A stretch of 6,044 nucleotides of DNA from Actinomycetota bacterium (GCA_023379515.1 JAMCQQ010000414.1:1-6044), one strand, 5' to 3'. Counted from the first letter of the stretch, positions 1 to 5,432 are shown. The notes: generated by a model from the letters alone, not told the origin. Translations and numbers: made by a program.

Positions 1-121
1 TGATTCAAATATAGTGGAAGTCTATATAAAATACCTCAGGAGAAAAATAGATGAAAATTTTAAGGAAAAGCTCATACATAATATAAGAGGTATTGGCTAT
101 GTTTTAAAGGTAAAGAAATGA
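1..121 (+). CDS. Response regulator, OmpR/PhoB family, C-terminal fragment (5' end outside window)
   Basis: The frame from base 2 gives 39 codons ending at TGA 119-121. They form the last part of a winged-helix DNA-binding domain: recognition helix ([16 protein letters not shown]) and C-terminal beta hairpin ([10 protein letters not shown]). By eye, 25 of 39 residues match the end of the complete regulator encoded at 1623-2300, so the two are paralogues. The protein is probably full length beyond the left edge; only the fragment visible here is certain. In the paralogue a histidine kinase gene overlaps the regulator's stop. Here an ATG also overlaps the stop (118-120), but its frame ends after eight codons and the next gene is on the opposite strand. 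The regulator therefore has no downstream kinase partner. Its kinase may lie upstream, be the one at 2293-3657, or be lost. Confidence 0.93.
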   Translation, partial: DSNIVEVYIKYLRRKIDENFKEKLIHNIRGIGYVLKVKK

Positions 122-140
122 GTCATGCTTTACTTTCAAT

Positions 141-437
141 CTAAGCTCGGAATGTAAAAAATAAAATTAAAACAATAGTACTTGCCAATACAGTAAAAAA
201 TGTACCCCATATATATTTGGCTGAGTTTTCATTATCCGGCTTAACCGTAAGACAAAGAATAACTGAAAGAATGGCAAAAGATGCTATCCCTATCATACTA
301 TGAGTAATCCATGGGTGACCCGTTATTGATTTTAAGATATCTTCGAATGAAACTGACAATTCTTCAATTATTGTAATTAATGTAATAATTCCTATTGTGG
401 TTATTAATGATATTGAAAATGCCTTTATGTTTTTCAT
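141..437 (-). CDS. Small three-helix membrane protein, unknown function
   Basis: The gene encodes 98 residues with three predicted membrane helices at about 8-25, 47-66 and 75-95. Between the first two is a polar stretch with an acidic pair (EE 25-26) and two histidines (H41, H46) in a GHPWITH segment just before helix 2. There is no cleavable signal peptide and I do not recognise a named family. It starts 7 bp after the stop of the membrane gene at 445-933, so the two are almost certainly one transcript. Its ribosome binding site is weak and distant (an AGGA inside the end of the upstream gene), suggesting translational coupling. The gene ends 19 bp from the stop of the converging response regulator. 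Real gene: likely. Function: unknown. A membrane accessory role with its neighbour is only an inference. Confidence 0.75.
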   Translation of the reverse strand: MKNIKAFSISLITTIGIITLITIIEELSVSFEDILKSITGHPWITHSMIGIASFAILSVILCLTVKPDNENSAKYIWGTFFTVLASTIVLILFFTFRA

Positions 438-444
438 GTTAAAT

Positions 445-933
445 TTAAATTCCTAAATTTGCTCTTACAGATGCCGATACAATGTAACCAAAGCTAACCA
501 TTATAAAACCTAAAAAAACTATTAATATACATAACGCATAAACAGGTTTCCTCGGTATTTTAAGATCCGAACTCCATCTGGGAAATGAAAGAATTATTAG
601 AAATAAAAAAAGGGCTAAAATAGGAATAAATAAAAAAATATGTAATTTTATCTCCATAATTATATTATTGACCCAGAGAATATTTGTATTTTTTATGGCT
701 GGCTCTACCAAGTTCTTGTAATGCATAATATAATTGGTCCCTGCTATAAACCAGTTTATGAAAAGTAAAATAACTCCACCCAAAGAAATCCTTTTTGCTC
801 TGATATAATTCTTTTCCTGTTTACTGATAAGTTCCATTAATACCCATAAGAAAGATAGAATTCCAATTTCGCCTAGTGCTGCATGCAGGATCACTATCCA
901 GCGGAAGGATGCCAATACAGCCGTTGTTTCCAT
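445..933 (-). CDS. Four-helix membrane protein with membrane histidines, unknown function
   Basis: The frame is open from 996, but the start at 933 is preferred. AAAGGTGG sits a few bases before that ATG, and the 21 extra upstream codons read as a non-membrane, cysteine-containing tail without a ribosome binding site. The resulting 162-residue protein has four hydrophobic helices, about 12-35, 52-72, 97-118 and 130-153. Histidines H17, H71 and H98 lie in or at the edges of helices 1-3. Motifs such as WFIAGTNYIMHY and MEIKLHIFLFIPILA look conserved in style. Paired histidines in a four-helix bundle can ligate heme, as in cytochrome b-type proteins, but I cannot confirm that here. It is the first gene of a leftward pair with the 98-residue membrane protein. 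A possible regulated promoter lies at 1046-1133. Confidence 0.8.
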   Translation of the reverse strand: METTAVLASFRWIVILHAALGEIGILSFLWVLMELISKQEKNYIRAKRISLGGVILLFINWFIAGTNYIMHYKNLVEPAIKNTNILWVNNIIMEIKLHIFLFIPILALFLFLIILSFPRWSSDLKIPRKPVYALCILIVFLGFIMVSFGYIVSASVRANLGI

Positions 934-1045
934 CTGCCACCTTTTTTCTAAAAGATTTTCATGATTTACGAATTTGCAAAATTTCTCTGGACACATTGTA
1001 TACCAAAAATAGGGAAGATAAAATAACTGAAAAACTTCATGGACT

Positions 1046-1051
1046 ATTATA
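1046..1051 (-). promoter_or_regulatory. Candidate -10 box for the leftward membrane operon
   Basis: Read leftward this is a perfect TATAAT. It would place the transcription start near 1039, about 105 bases before the ATG at 933. The hexamer 16-17 bp upstream (around 1068-1074) is GC-rich and unlike TTGACA. A promoter with a good -10 and no -35 usually needs an activator, which fits the repeats at 1101-1133. A second, weaker TACAAT at 995-1000 is an alternative. Confidence 0.4.
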
Positions 1052-1100
1052 TGGAATAACTCGCTTATGCCTGGTATTCATAATAAGAAAAATTAGAAAA

Positions 1101-1133
1101 TTTTAATTAAATTTTAATTCTTTTTTAATTTTA
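1101..1133. promoter_or_regulatory. Three direct repeats with 11-bp period, candidate response-regulator binding site
   Basis: TTTTAATT occurs at 1101-1108, 1112-1119 and 1123-1130, so the starts are exactly 11 bp apart. Tandem half-sites on one face of the helix at 11-bp spacing are the usual target of OmpR/PhoB-family regulators. The repeats lie about 60-95 bp upstream of the predicted start of the leftward membrane operon, a normal activator position. Two such regulators are encoded nearby (left edge and 1623-2300). The caveat is that the sequence is low-complexity A/T, where short repeats arise easily. Confidence 0.45.
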
Positions 1134-1174
1134 CTTCTATATATTAAAGTTAATCCTTTAATTATTATTCTGTT

Positions 1175-1206
1175 TTAAACAGGAGCCCTAAAAAGCTCCT
1201 GTTTAA
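1175..1206 (+). terminator. Perfect 12-bp hairpin, probable terminator or terminator relic
   Basis: TTAAACAGGAGC (1175-1186) pairs without mismatch with GCTCCTGTTTAA (1195-1206) around the 8-base loop CCTAAAAA. The last bases of the stem are T-rich, but no long T run follows on either strand, so it would be a modest terminator in either direction. No rightward gene precedes it: the stretch 934-1174 is the upstream region of a leftward operon. It may insulate that region, or be left over from a gene that has disappeared. Confidence 0.6.
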
Positions 1207-1250
1207 TTAAATAAGAATAGGAAATCAATTTTGTTGGAGTTAATTATTAT

Positions 1251-1337
1251 AAATTTATTTTTTTAAAATATTATTTGAAATTTATCAACAAAATAATAAG
1301 TAAAAGATTGGAGAATATAAAATGTTTGGTCTGGGAT
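1251..1337 (+). repeat. Diverged duplicate of the tatA leader and start (copy 1)
   Basis: This segment aligns without gaps to 4339-4425 at an offset of 3088 bp. By hand count 69 of 87 positions match, rising to 30 of 33 at the 3' end (1305-1337), which holds the ribosome binding site and the first five codons of tatA. Upstream of 1251 and downstream of 1337 the similarity disappears. The shared part covers the distal leader, the GGAG site, the ATG and the codons for MFGLG. The left part of the match is A/T-rich and less convincing on its own. Confidence 0.75.
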
Positions 1338-1345
1338 CCCGCTGA
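1322..1345 (+). pseudogene. Remnant of a second tatA start: seven codons then stop
   Basis: The ATG at 1322 opens MFGLGSR followed by TGA at 1343-1345. The first five residues equal the start of the intact TatA at 4410, with TTGGAG at the same distance upstream. Similarity ends inside codon 6, where the intact gene continues into the membrane helix. The unrelated, more GC-rich sequence that follows shows that the coding part was replaced or lost. Alternatively the tat leader was captured to drive something else, such as a short regulatory peptide or RNA. I see no sign of the rest of a TatA coding sequence in the gap. Confidence 0.6.
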
Positions 1346-1502
1346 AGATCCCACGTGACTGTGACCCTGACCATGAATTTATGACAGGGACATTAATAGT
1401 TTTGGAATGATAATCCGGAAAAATTTAAAATTGAGTCAAGGATTATTAAGCGGCAAGGCGTAATCTTGCCGCTTTTCATTGATTGCTTAGAATGGACGTG
1501 GG
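1332..1502 (+). ncRNA. Candidate structured RNA or inserted element, identity unknown
   Basis: This stretch is visibly richer in G and C than its surroundings and has no credible reading frame. Several complementary segments are visible: TGGGATC 1332-1338 with GATCCCA 1347-1353; CCCTG 1365-1369 with CAGGG 1385-1389, extended by CAT 1372-1374 with ATG 1381-1383; and a perfect 10-bp stem at 1448-1474. CCCACGT 1350-1356 could also pair with ACGTGGG 1496-1502 and enclose the inner stems, though that competes with the first hairpin. A strong ribosome binding site precedes the region and a terminator-like stem lies near its end. A short transcript is therefore possible. I do not recognise any known RNA family, and a small mobile element or degenerate debris would look similar. 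Confidence 0.3.
1448..1476 (+). terminator. Rho-independent terminator
   Basis: AAGCGGCAAG (1448-1457) pairs perfectly with CTTGCCGCTT (1465-1474) around the 7-base loop GCGTAAT, followed by more T residues (TTTT at 1473-1476, then CATT). The stem is GC-rich in AT-rich DNA and points rightward. The only candidate for a terminated transcript is the leader-like segment beginning near 1251, since no gene ends just before it. It also separates that segment from the response regulator promoter. Confidence 0.7.
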
Positions 1503-1582
1503 GGAAATTAATATATTGCTTTTAAGTATTCCCGTTGCCTCACCTGAAAAAGTATCTGAAAGCATATTTTGACTTTTTTTAA

Positions 1583-1608
1583 TATAATGAAAAATAAACA
1601 GAGGAGGT
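1583..1608 (+). promoter_or_regulatory. -10 box and ribosome binding site of the two-component operon
   Basis: TATAAT at 1583-1588 is a perfect -10. The sequence 17 bp upstream (about 1560-1565) is not a -35 match, and a nearby TTGACT (1569-1574) is only 8 bp away, too close to work with it. This suggests an activated promoter, possibly autoregulated. GAGGAGGT at 1601-1608 is a very strong Shine-Dalgarno site but lies 14 bases before the ATG at 1623, longer than usual. AGAAG just before the ATG is weaker and closer. Confidence 0.5.
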
Positions 1609-1622
1609 AAGAAGATTAGAAG

Positions 1623-2300
1623 ATGAGAATATTAGTTATTGAAGATGAAAAACAATTGTCAAAAATTATTGGCGAGAGACTCGAAGAAGAAGGGTATACA
1701 ACTGATTTAGTAAGAAATGGAATGGAGGGATTACATTTTGCAGAATCTTTGGATTATGACTGCATAATTTTAGATATAATGTTACCAGCTATCGATGGTT
1801 TTTCTATACTAAAAAAGCTTAGAGCAAGAAAGATAAATATTCCTATACTGATATTAACGGCTAAAGATACGATTAAGGATAAAGTGAACGGACTTAATTC
1901 CGGAGCGGATGATTATATCACAAAACCTTTTTCTTTTGACGAACTAATAGCCAGGGTTAAAGCAATGTTAAGACGGAAATCAGATGAGAAGGAAACTGTA
2001 TTATTTATCAGCGATTTGACTCTTGATTTAGTCACACGAGAAGTTTTTCGCGGCAATCATTTAATAGAACTTACCTCCAAAGAATTTGCAATACTGGAAT
2101 ACTTTCTTAGGAACAAAGGTAAAGTTCTGACAAAATCGCAAATAGCAAACCATGTGTGGAATTATGAATTTGGATATAAATCCAATATTGTTGAAGTATA
2201 TATAAGATACCTAAGAAAAAAAATAGAAGATAATTATGAAAACAAGCTTATACACACCGTAAGTGGTGTGGGATATGTAATTAAAGTAAAAAATGAATAG
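1623..2300 (+). CDS. Response regulator, OmpR/PhoB family
   Basis: The 225-residue protein is standard length for the family. The receiver domain (1-118) has the acidic pocket E7/D8, phospho-acceptor D51 in ILDIMLP, T79 and K101 in the KPF motif. The winged-helix DNA-binding domain occupies about 127-223, with TSKEFAILEYFL, the recognition helix around 186-200 and the closing hairpin GVGYVIKVK. It should be phosphorylated by the kinase whose start codon overlaps its stop by 8 bp (ATG at 2293), which implies translational coupling. The start at 1623 gives the canonical MRILVIEDE N terminus. Sequence style resembles the CusR/copper-type subgroup, but the signal cannot be inferred from that. Likely targets by position include its own promoter and the 11-bp repeats at 1101-1133. 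A paralogue ends at base 121. Confidence 0.96.
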   Translation: MRILVIEDEKQLSKIIGERLEEEGYTTDLVRNGMEGLHFAESLDYDCIILDIMLPAIDGFSILKKLRARKINIPILILTAKDTIKDKVNGLNSGADDYITKPFSFDELIARVKAMLRRKSDEKETVLFISDLTLDLVTREVFRGNHLIELTSKEFAILEYFLRNKGKVLTKSQIANHVWNYEFGYKSNIVEVYIRYLRKKIEDNYENKLIHTVSGVGYVIKVKNE

Positions 2301-3657
2301 TCTTTCCATAAGAGCAAAGGTAACAATTCTTTTTGTATGTCTGTTTTTAATCCTCAGCAGCTTATTCAGTTTCTTTATGTATAATTATTTATCAGGTATT
2401 TTATATCAAAAAGAGGAGGAAACGATTGAAGAAGAATTTTCTCATATATCCTCTCATCTCAAAATATCAGCTGACGGGAATAATGACTCATATGCTTTTG
2501 AATATCTTGAACTCCTAAGTCCAAAAACAAAATTAACTTTGTTTGATTTAAAGGGAAATGTCAGATTAGGAGAAACAGACTCCCAGATAGCAAAATTTCC
2601 AATCGAAGCAGATAGCTCCAGAAGAGTAGAAATAGATGATCAGGGGTTATGGTTTTTTTATGACAAACCTATTTATTATGAAAATAAAATCATTGGGTGG
2701 ATCAGAGTAAGCCGTTCTATTTCACCCACAGTAGATACATTAAGAAAAATAAAAATAATAATTTTTACGGCTACTCCTCTTTTTATTTTCTTTGCTACAT
2801 TAAGCAGTTTATTTTTGGCAAGAAAAGCATTGGCACCAATAGACTCCGTAACAAAAACAGCAAGTGAAATAGAGAAGGGTGATTTATCAAGAAGAATAAA
2901 AATACCCATAACAAATGACGAGATAGGCAGGTTGGCCAGAACTTTTAATAAAATGATAGCAAGGCTTGAAGATACATTTAACAGGGAAAAGAGATTTACG
3001 TCTGATGCTTCCCATGAGCTTAGGACACCAGTTACTATTATTTCTGCAAAAGCTGAAGCAGCATTGATCAAAAGCAAAAAAATAGAAGACTATAAAAAAG
3101 CACTTAGAGTCATAATCAGGGAAACCAAGAGGGTCAGCTTTTTACTCTCCCAACTGCTTCTGCTGGCCAGAAGTGATGAAGGGAAGAGTATCTTAAATAT
3201 TGAGAAGATAGATTTAAAAATGATTATAGAAAGCATTATTATTGAGATAAAGGATAAGGCAGAACAAAAAAATATAAGAATTTCTCTTACTTCAGAACAA
3301 AATTTAATAATAAAAGCCGATCAAACATTTATTACCATGCTTTTCCTGAACATAATAGAGAATTCCATAAAGTATAATAAAAAGGGCGGGTTTATAAATA
3401 TTTCTTTCTCTAAAGAAGATGATAATGCCAAAGTCATAATTGAAGATAGCGGAATAGGGATTTCTGATGAGAATTTAATTCATATATTTGATAGGTTTTA
3501 CAGAGTAAGTGAATCCAGAGCAGATAGAGGATCCGGTTTGGGCCTATCAATTGTTAAAGAAATTGTAGAAATTCATAAAGGACAGATAAAAATTGATAGT
3601 AAATTAGGAAAAGGTACCAAATTTGAAATAATTTTACCTGTCAATTTTATGAATTAA
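2293..3657 (+). CDS. Membrane sensor histidine kinase with HAMP domain
   Basis: The protein has 454 residues. Helix 1 is at about 9-30, followed by an extracytoplasmic sensor region of about 120 residues (31-152), helix 2 at about 154-176, a HAMP linker at 177-230 (starting RKALAPID), the dimerisation domain with phospho-histidine H241 in SHELRTP, and the ATPase domain. The ATPase motifs are all visible: N box NIIENSIKYN with N353/N357, G1 DSGIGI 385-390, F box FDRFYR 399-404 and G2 GSGLGLSI 413-420. Nothing essential is missing, so the kinase should be active. The sensor region has no cysteine or obvious metal-binding cluster, and its ligand is unknown. The gene overlaps the regulator by 8 bp and needs no separate ribosome binding site. 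Short convergent spacing separates its end from the cysteine-rich regulator gene at 3712. Confidence 0.96.
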   Translation: MNSLSIRAKVTILFVCLFLILSSLFSFFMYNYLSGILYQKEEETIEEEFSHISSHLKISADGNNDSYAFEYLELLSPKTKLTLFDLKGNVRLGETDSQIAKFPIEADSSRRVEIDDQGLWFFYDKPIYYENKIIGWIRVSRSISPTVDTLRKIKIIIFTATPLFIFFATLSSLFLARKALAPIDSVTKTASEIEKGDLSRRIKIPITNDEIGRLARTFNKMIARLEDTFNREKRFTSDASHELRTPVTIISAKAEAALIKSKKIEDYKKALRVIIRETKRVSFLLSQLLLLARSDEGKSILNIEKIDLKMIIESIIIEIKDKAEQKNIRISLTSEQNLIIKADQTFITMLFLNIIENSIKYNKKGGFINISFSKEDDNAKVIIEDSGIGISDENLIHIFDRFYRVSESRADRGSGLGLSIVKEIVEIHKGQIKIDSKLGKGTKFEIILPVNFMN

Positions 3658-3711
3658 TACAACACCTGAATAAATCGAAATCTATTGACCGATTAAAAAA
3701 GAGAAACTACC

Positions 3712-4095
3712 TTAGACCTTAGGTAATCTTGATTGGAGTACTTTACAATCCCGGCATATTTTAATCTTTTTCTCCCAACTTTCTTCTGATCTACCCTGAC
3801 AAAAGGTACCGTTTATAAACCAGCAAAAATTCCCAGCTTTAAATTCCCACGCACTGCAGTTTTGTCTCCATTCAATGGGACAATCTTTTATTTTCCAGCA
3901 AGGTTCAGTACTGTCATCCATTTGTTTCTTAAGTGATAAAAGAAACAGCAATTGTCTTTCAGTACTTGCTGAAATTTTTCTCCACCCCTGTTCAAAACTC
4001 TGTATTGCCTTGGTGGAGATGCATAGCAGTTGTGCCAGTTGTTTTTGACTTTTACCCAAATAATGCCTGATATCGGAAAATTCCTTATTTTGCAT
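3712..4095 (-). CDS. Xre-type HTH regulator fused to a cysteine-rich 'two-CW' domain
   Basis: The 127-residue protein has two parts. Residues 5-55 form a helix-turn-helix of the Xre/Cro type (GKSQKQLAQLLCISTKAIQSFEQGWRK spans 14-40, with the typical Q..LA.....S...I..FE pattern). Residues 65-120 carry seven cysteines, C66, C72, C80, C91, C99, C114 and C117. They include two CW pairs (PCWKIKDCP, FCWFINGTFC) and a final CRDC, the pattern called a two-CW domain. These cysteines probably bind a metal or iron-sulfur cluster and could sense redox state, oxygen or metal; this is inference. The start is supported by AAGGGG a few bases before the ATG. It is divergent to the tatA operon, and three matching palindromes lie between them, so it likely represses or switches both promoters. 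Confidence 0.88.
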   Translation of the reverse strand: MQNKEFSDIRHYLGKSQKQLAQLLCISTKAIQSFEQGWRKISASTERQLLFLLSLKKQMDDSTEPCWKIKDCPIEWRQNCSAWEFKAGNFCWFINGTFCQGRSEESWEKKIKICRDCKVLQSRLPKV

Positions 4096-4129
4096 TGAAC
4101 CCCTTAATTATATTTCTGTTTTATATAAT

Positions 4130-4157
4130 ATTTTATATTTATACCACATTGTGACAA
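4130..4157 (-). promoter_or_regulatory. Predicted promoter of the HTH/two-CW regulator gene
   Basis: Read leftward, TTGTCA (4157-4152) and TAAAAT (4135-4130) are separated by 16 bp, each one base from consensus. Transcription would begin near 4123, leaving a leader of about 28 bases. Palindrome A (4142-4156) covers the -35 edge and most of the spacer, as expected for autoregulation. Confidence 0.5.
4142..4156. promoter_or_regulatory. Operator copy A
   Basis: TACCACATTGTGACA matches the palindromic consensus TACCACAWTGTGGTA at 13 of 15 positions, with a perfect left arm. It lies within the predicted promoter of the leftward regulator gene. Confidence 0.72.
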
Positions 4158-4180
4158 TTATTAAAAATTTTTAAGATATA

Positions 4181-4195
4181 TACTACAATGTGGTT
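4181..4195. promoter_or_regulatory. Operator copy B
   Basis: TACTACAATGTGGTT matches the consensus at 13 of 15 positions, one mismatch in each arm. It overlaps the first bases of the TTGACA -35 box of the rightward tatA promoter. It starts 39 bp after copy A and 23 bp before copy C. Confidence 0.75.
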
Positions 4196-4222
4196 GACAT
4201 TAGTACCAAATTGTGGTATTTA
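4194..4222 (+). promoter_or_regulatory. Predicted promoter of the tatA respiratory operon
   Basis: A perfect TTGACA at 4194-4199 is followed 17 bp later by TATTTA at 4217-4222, a poor -10; TATATT at 4221-4226 is a better hexamer but 21 bp away. The -35 is overlapped by palindrome B and the spacer is filled by palindrome C, so a bound protein would block polymerase. The start site would be near 4229, giving a leader of about 180 bases before tatA. Confidence 0.55.
4204..4218. promoter_or_regulatory. Operator copy C
   Basis: TACCAAATTGTGGTA has 14 of 15 consensus positions and is the best copy. It occupies the spacer between the -35 and -10 of the tatA promoter. The arms TACCA and TGGTA are a perfect inverted repeat. 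Confidence 0.8.
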
Positions 4223-4228
4223 TATTAA

Positions 4229-4409
4229 GATATTTTAATATAAGAATTATTCAGTGCAAAGAAAAAAAAGTTCAATGTATAGGTTGATACGAATTATAAA
4301 ATCTATTAAATCATCCCTTAAGAGAAATTTACGAAATCAAATTTTATTTTTACTAATTTTATTTGTTATTTAACAATAAAACTATAAACAAGAGATTGGA
4401 GAATATGAA
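4229..4409 (+). promoter_or_regulatory. Long A/T-rich leader of tatA
   Basis: About 180 bases lie between the predicted start site and tatA. I see no strong hairpin, terminator or known riboswitch here and no second good promoter. Its last 71 bases (4339-4409) are the part duplicated at 1251-1321. GGAG at 4398-4401, eight bases before the ATG, is the ribosome binding site. Confidence 0.4.
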
Positions 4410-4425
4410 ATGTTTGGTTTAGGAT
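4339..4425 (+). repeat. Leader and start of intact tatA, copy 2 of the duplicated segment
   Basis: This is the counterpart of 1251-1337: ungapped, about 79% identical by hand count, in the same orientation and 3088 bp downstream. Here the sequence continues into a full tatA gene, so this copy is the functional one. The segments enclose the two-component pair and the two-CW regulator gene. Confidence 0.75.
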
Positions 4426-4616
4426 GGCAGGAATTGGTAATAATTTTAGGCATCGCGTTGGTAATTTTTGGGCCAAGTAAATTACCTGAGCTTGGTAAAT
4501 CGATGGGTCAGGCAATAAGTGGTTTTAGGGAAGGAACTAACAAAGCTCGGGATGCAGCAAAAAAGGAATTAGAAGAAATTAAAAAAACCGTTATTGATGA
4601 AAATATTGAAAAATAA
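4410..4616 (+). CDS. tatA: Twin-arginine translocation protein TatA
   Basis: The 68-residue protein has the full TatA/E layout: a short N terminus, one membrane helix at about 6-21, the hinge with the FGPSKLPELGKSMGQAISGFR motif (20-40), and a charged amphipathic and acidic tail (41-68). TatA oligomers form the membrane passage for folded proteins carrying RR signal peptides, usually with TatC as receptor. Single-helix TatA/TatB-type proteins share this layout, but the short tail fits TatA. The gene is preceded by a good GGAG site and is the first in an operon with the iron-sulfur and NrfD subunits. This suggests dedicated export of the catalytic partner of that complex. No tatC is visible in the window. 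The upstream operators indicate control by the divergent two-CW regulator. Confidence 0.95.
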   Translation: MFGLGWQELVIILGIALVIFGPSKLPELGKSMGQAISGFREGTNKARDAAKKELEEIKKTVIDENIEK

Positions 4617-4685
4617 AATCTTGCCCAACAAATTTAAGTATTTTATTAAAAAATAATTAATAACGAATATAAGAGAGGTGAATTG

Positions 4686-5432
4686 ATGCCAACACTCACA
4701 AAAAATAATGTTCTCTTACGGATGATGGAGGATTTGAGCAGAGCTTTAAAGAGACCATTGGAAAAAAGAGGATGGGGTATGTTAATTGATACCCGGAAAT
4801 GTATTGGTTGCAGCTCTTGTGTAATTGCATGTAAGTCTGAGAATGTAACTCCTATTGGAGTATCATACATGGTTGTTTTTGATGAGGAAACCGGAACTTA
4901 CCCTAATGTTAGCAGAAGATTTTTGGCAAGACCGTGCTTTCATTGCGATAACCCTTCTTGTGTACCTGTATGCCCGGTAAAAGCTACATATAAGAGGCCG
5001 GATGGAATTGTGGTTGTTGATTATGAAAAATGCATAGGTTGCAGATATTGCCTGCCTGCATGTCCTTATGGTGCACGTTATTCTGATTTTGGAGCATATT
5101 ACACGGATGAAACTCCTATAATAATGGATTATGAAAAAAGGGAATTCTATGAGTATGGAGGTACTGAAATTGGTAAAAAATGGAAAAGAATGAAGAATAA
5201 ATCTCCCTTTAAGCAATCACCAATAGGTAATGCCAGAAAATGTACTTTTTGTCTGCACCGCCTGAATAAAGGGCTTTTACCTGCATGTGTAACTACCTGT
5301 TTGGGCAGATCTTTATATTTTGGAGATTTACATGATCCTGAAAGTCTTGTAAATGAACTGCGTGCAAATTACAGTACAACCAGACTAAAAGAAGAGTTAG
5401 GAAACAAACCAAAGGTTTATTATTTATTATAG
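4686..5432 (+). CDS. Four-cluster 4Fe-4S electron-transfer subunit (DmsB/NrfC/PsrB type)
   Basis: The start at ATG 4686 is chosen over the in-frame TTG at 4683, because AGAGGTGA at 4674-4681 gives normal spacing only to the ATG. The 248 residues carry sixteen cysteines in four groups: C39/C42/C45/C49, C84/C87/C92/C96, C116/C119/C122/C126 and C186/C189/C201/C205. This is the classic four-cubane wire that passes electrons between a molybdopterin catalytic subunit and a membrane quinone subunit. There is no signal peptide. If the complex faces outward, this subunit would have to travel with the RR-signal-bearing partner. A roughly 30-residue basic N-terminal extension ([12 protein letters not shown] before the first cluster) is notable. 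An insertion between clusters 3 and 4 (133-183) is rich in Tyr and Lys. The substrate (polysulfide, thiosulfate, tetrathionate, arsenate, nitrite and others) cannot be told from this subunit. Confidence 0.93.
   Translation: MPTLTKNNVLLRMMEDLSRALKRPLEKRGWGMLIDTRKCIGCSSCVIACKSENVTPIGVSYMVVFDEETGTYPNVSRRFLARPCFHCDNPSCVPVCPVKATYKRPDGIVVVDYEKCIGCRYCLPACPYGARYSDFGAYYTDETPIIMDYEKREFYEYGGTEIGKKWKRMKNKSPFKQSPIGNARKCTFCLHRLNKGLLPACVTTCLGRSLYFGDLHDPESLVNELRANYSTTRLKEELGNKPKVYYLL

Noticed and set aside
989..1003. CACATTGT core resembling the operator upstream of the leftward membrane operon
   Set aside because: Only the central eight bases fit (8 of 15 in total) and the outer arms do not, so it is not counted as a fourth operator.
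876..1106. Rightward 76-codon open frame
   Set aside because: It lies over the 5' end of the leftward membrane gene, has no ribosome binding site, and its translation resembles no protein pattern.
1322..1393. In-frame TGA codons after the ghost tatA start read as selenocysteine
   Set aside because: Reading through gives a short peptide with two TGA codons and no similarity to a selenoprotein. The nearby stems do not match a SECIS element I can recognise.
1544..1561. CTGAAA direct repeat, 12-bp period, upstream of the response regulator promoter
   Set aside because: There are only two copies, the period is 12 rather than 11 bp, and they do not resemble the TTTTAATT array, so this is weak evidence for an autoregulatory site.
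2676..3077. Leftward 133-codon open frame inside the histidine kinase gene
   Set aside because: It is fully covered by a kinase with all motifs intact; it is antisense shadow from A/T-biased codon use.
3673..3714. Possible terminator between the convergent kinase and regulator genes
   Set aside because: Only 5-bp complementary arms (AATCG/CGATT; TACCT/AGGTA) with poor loops are visible; the A/T run alone is not enough.
4646..5216. Two leftward open frames opposite the iron-sulfur gene
   Set aside because: They are shadows of a well-supported gene, without ribosome binding sites or domain motifs.
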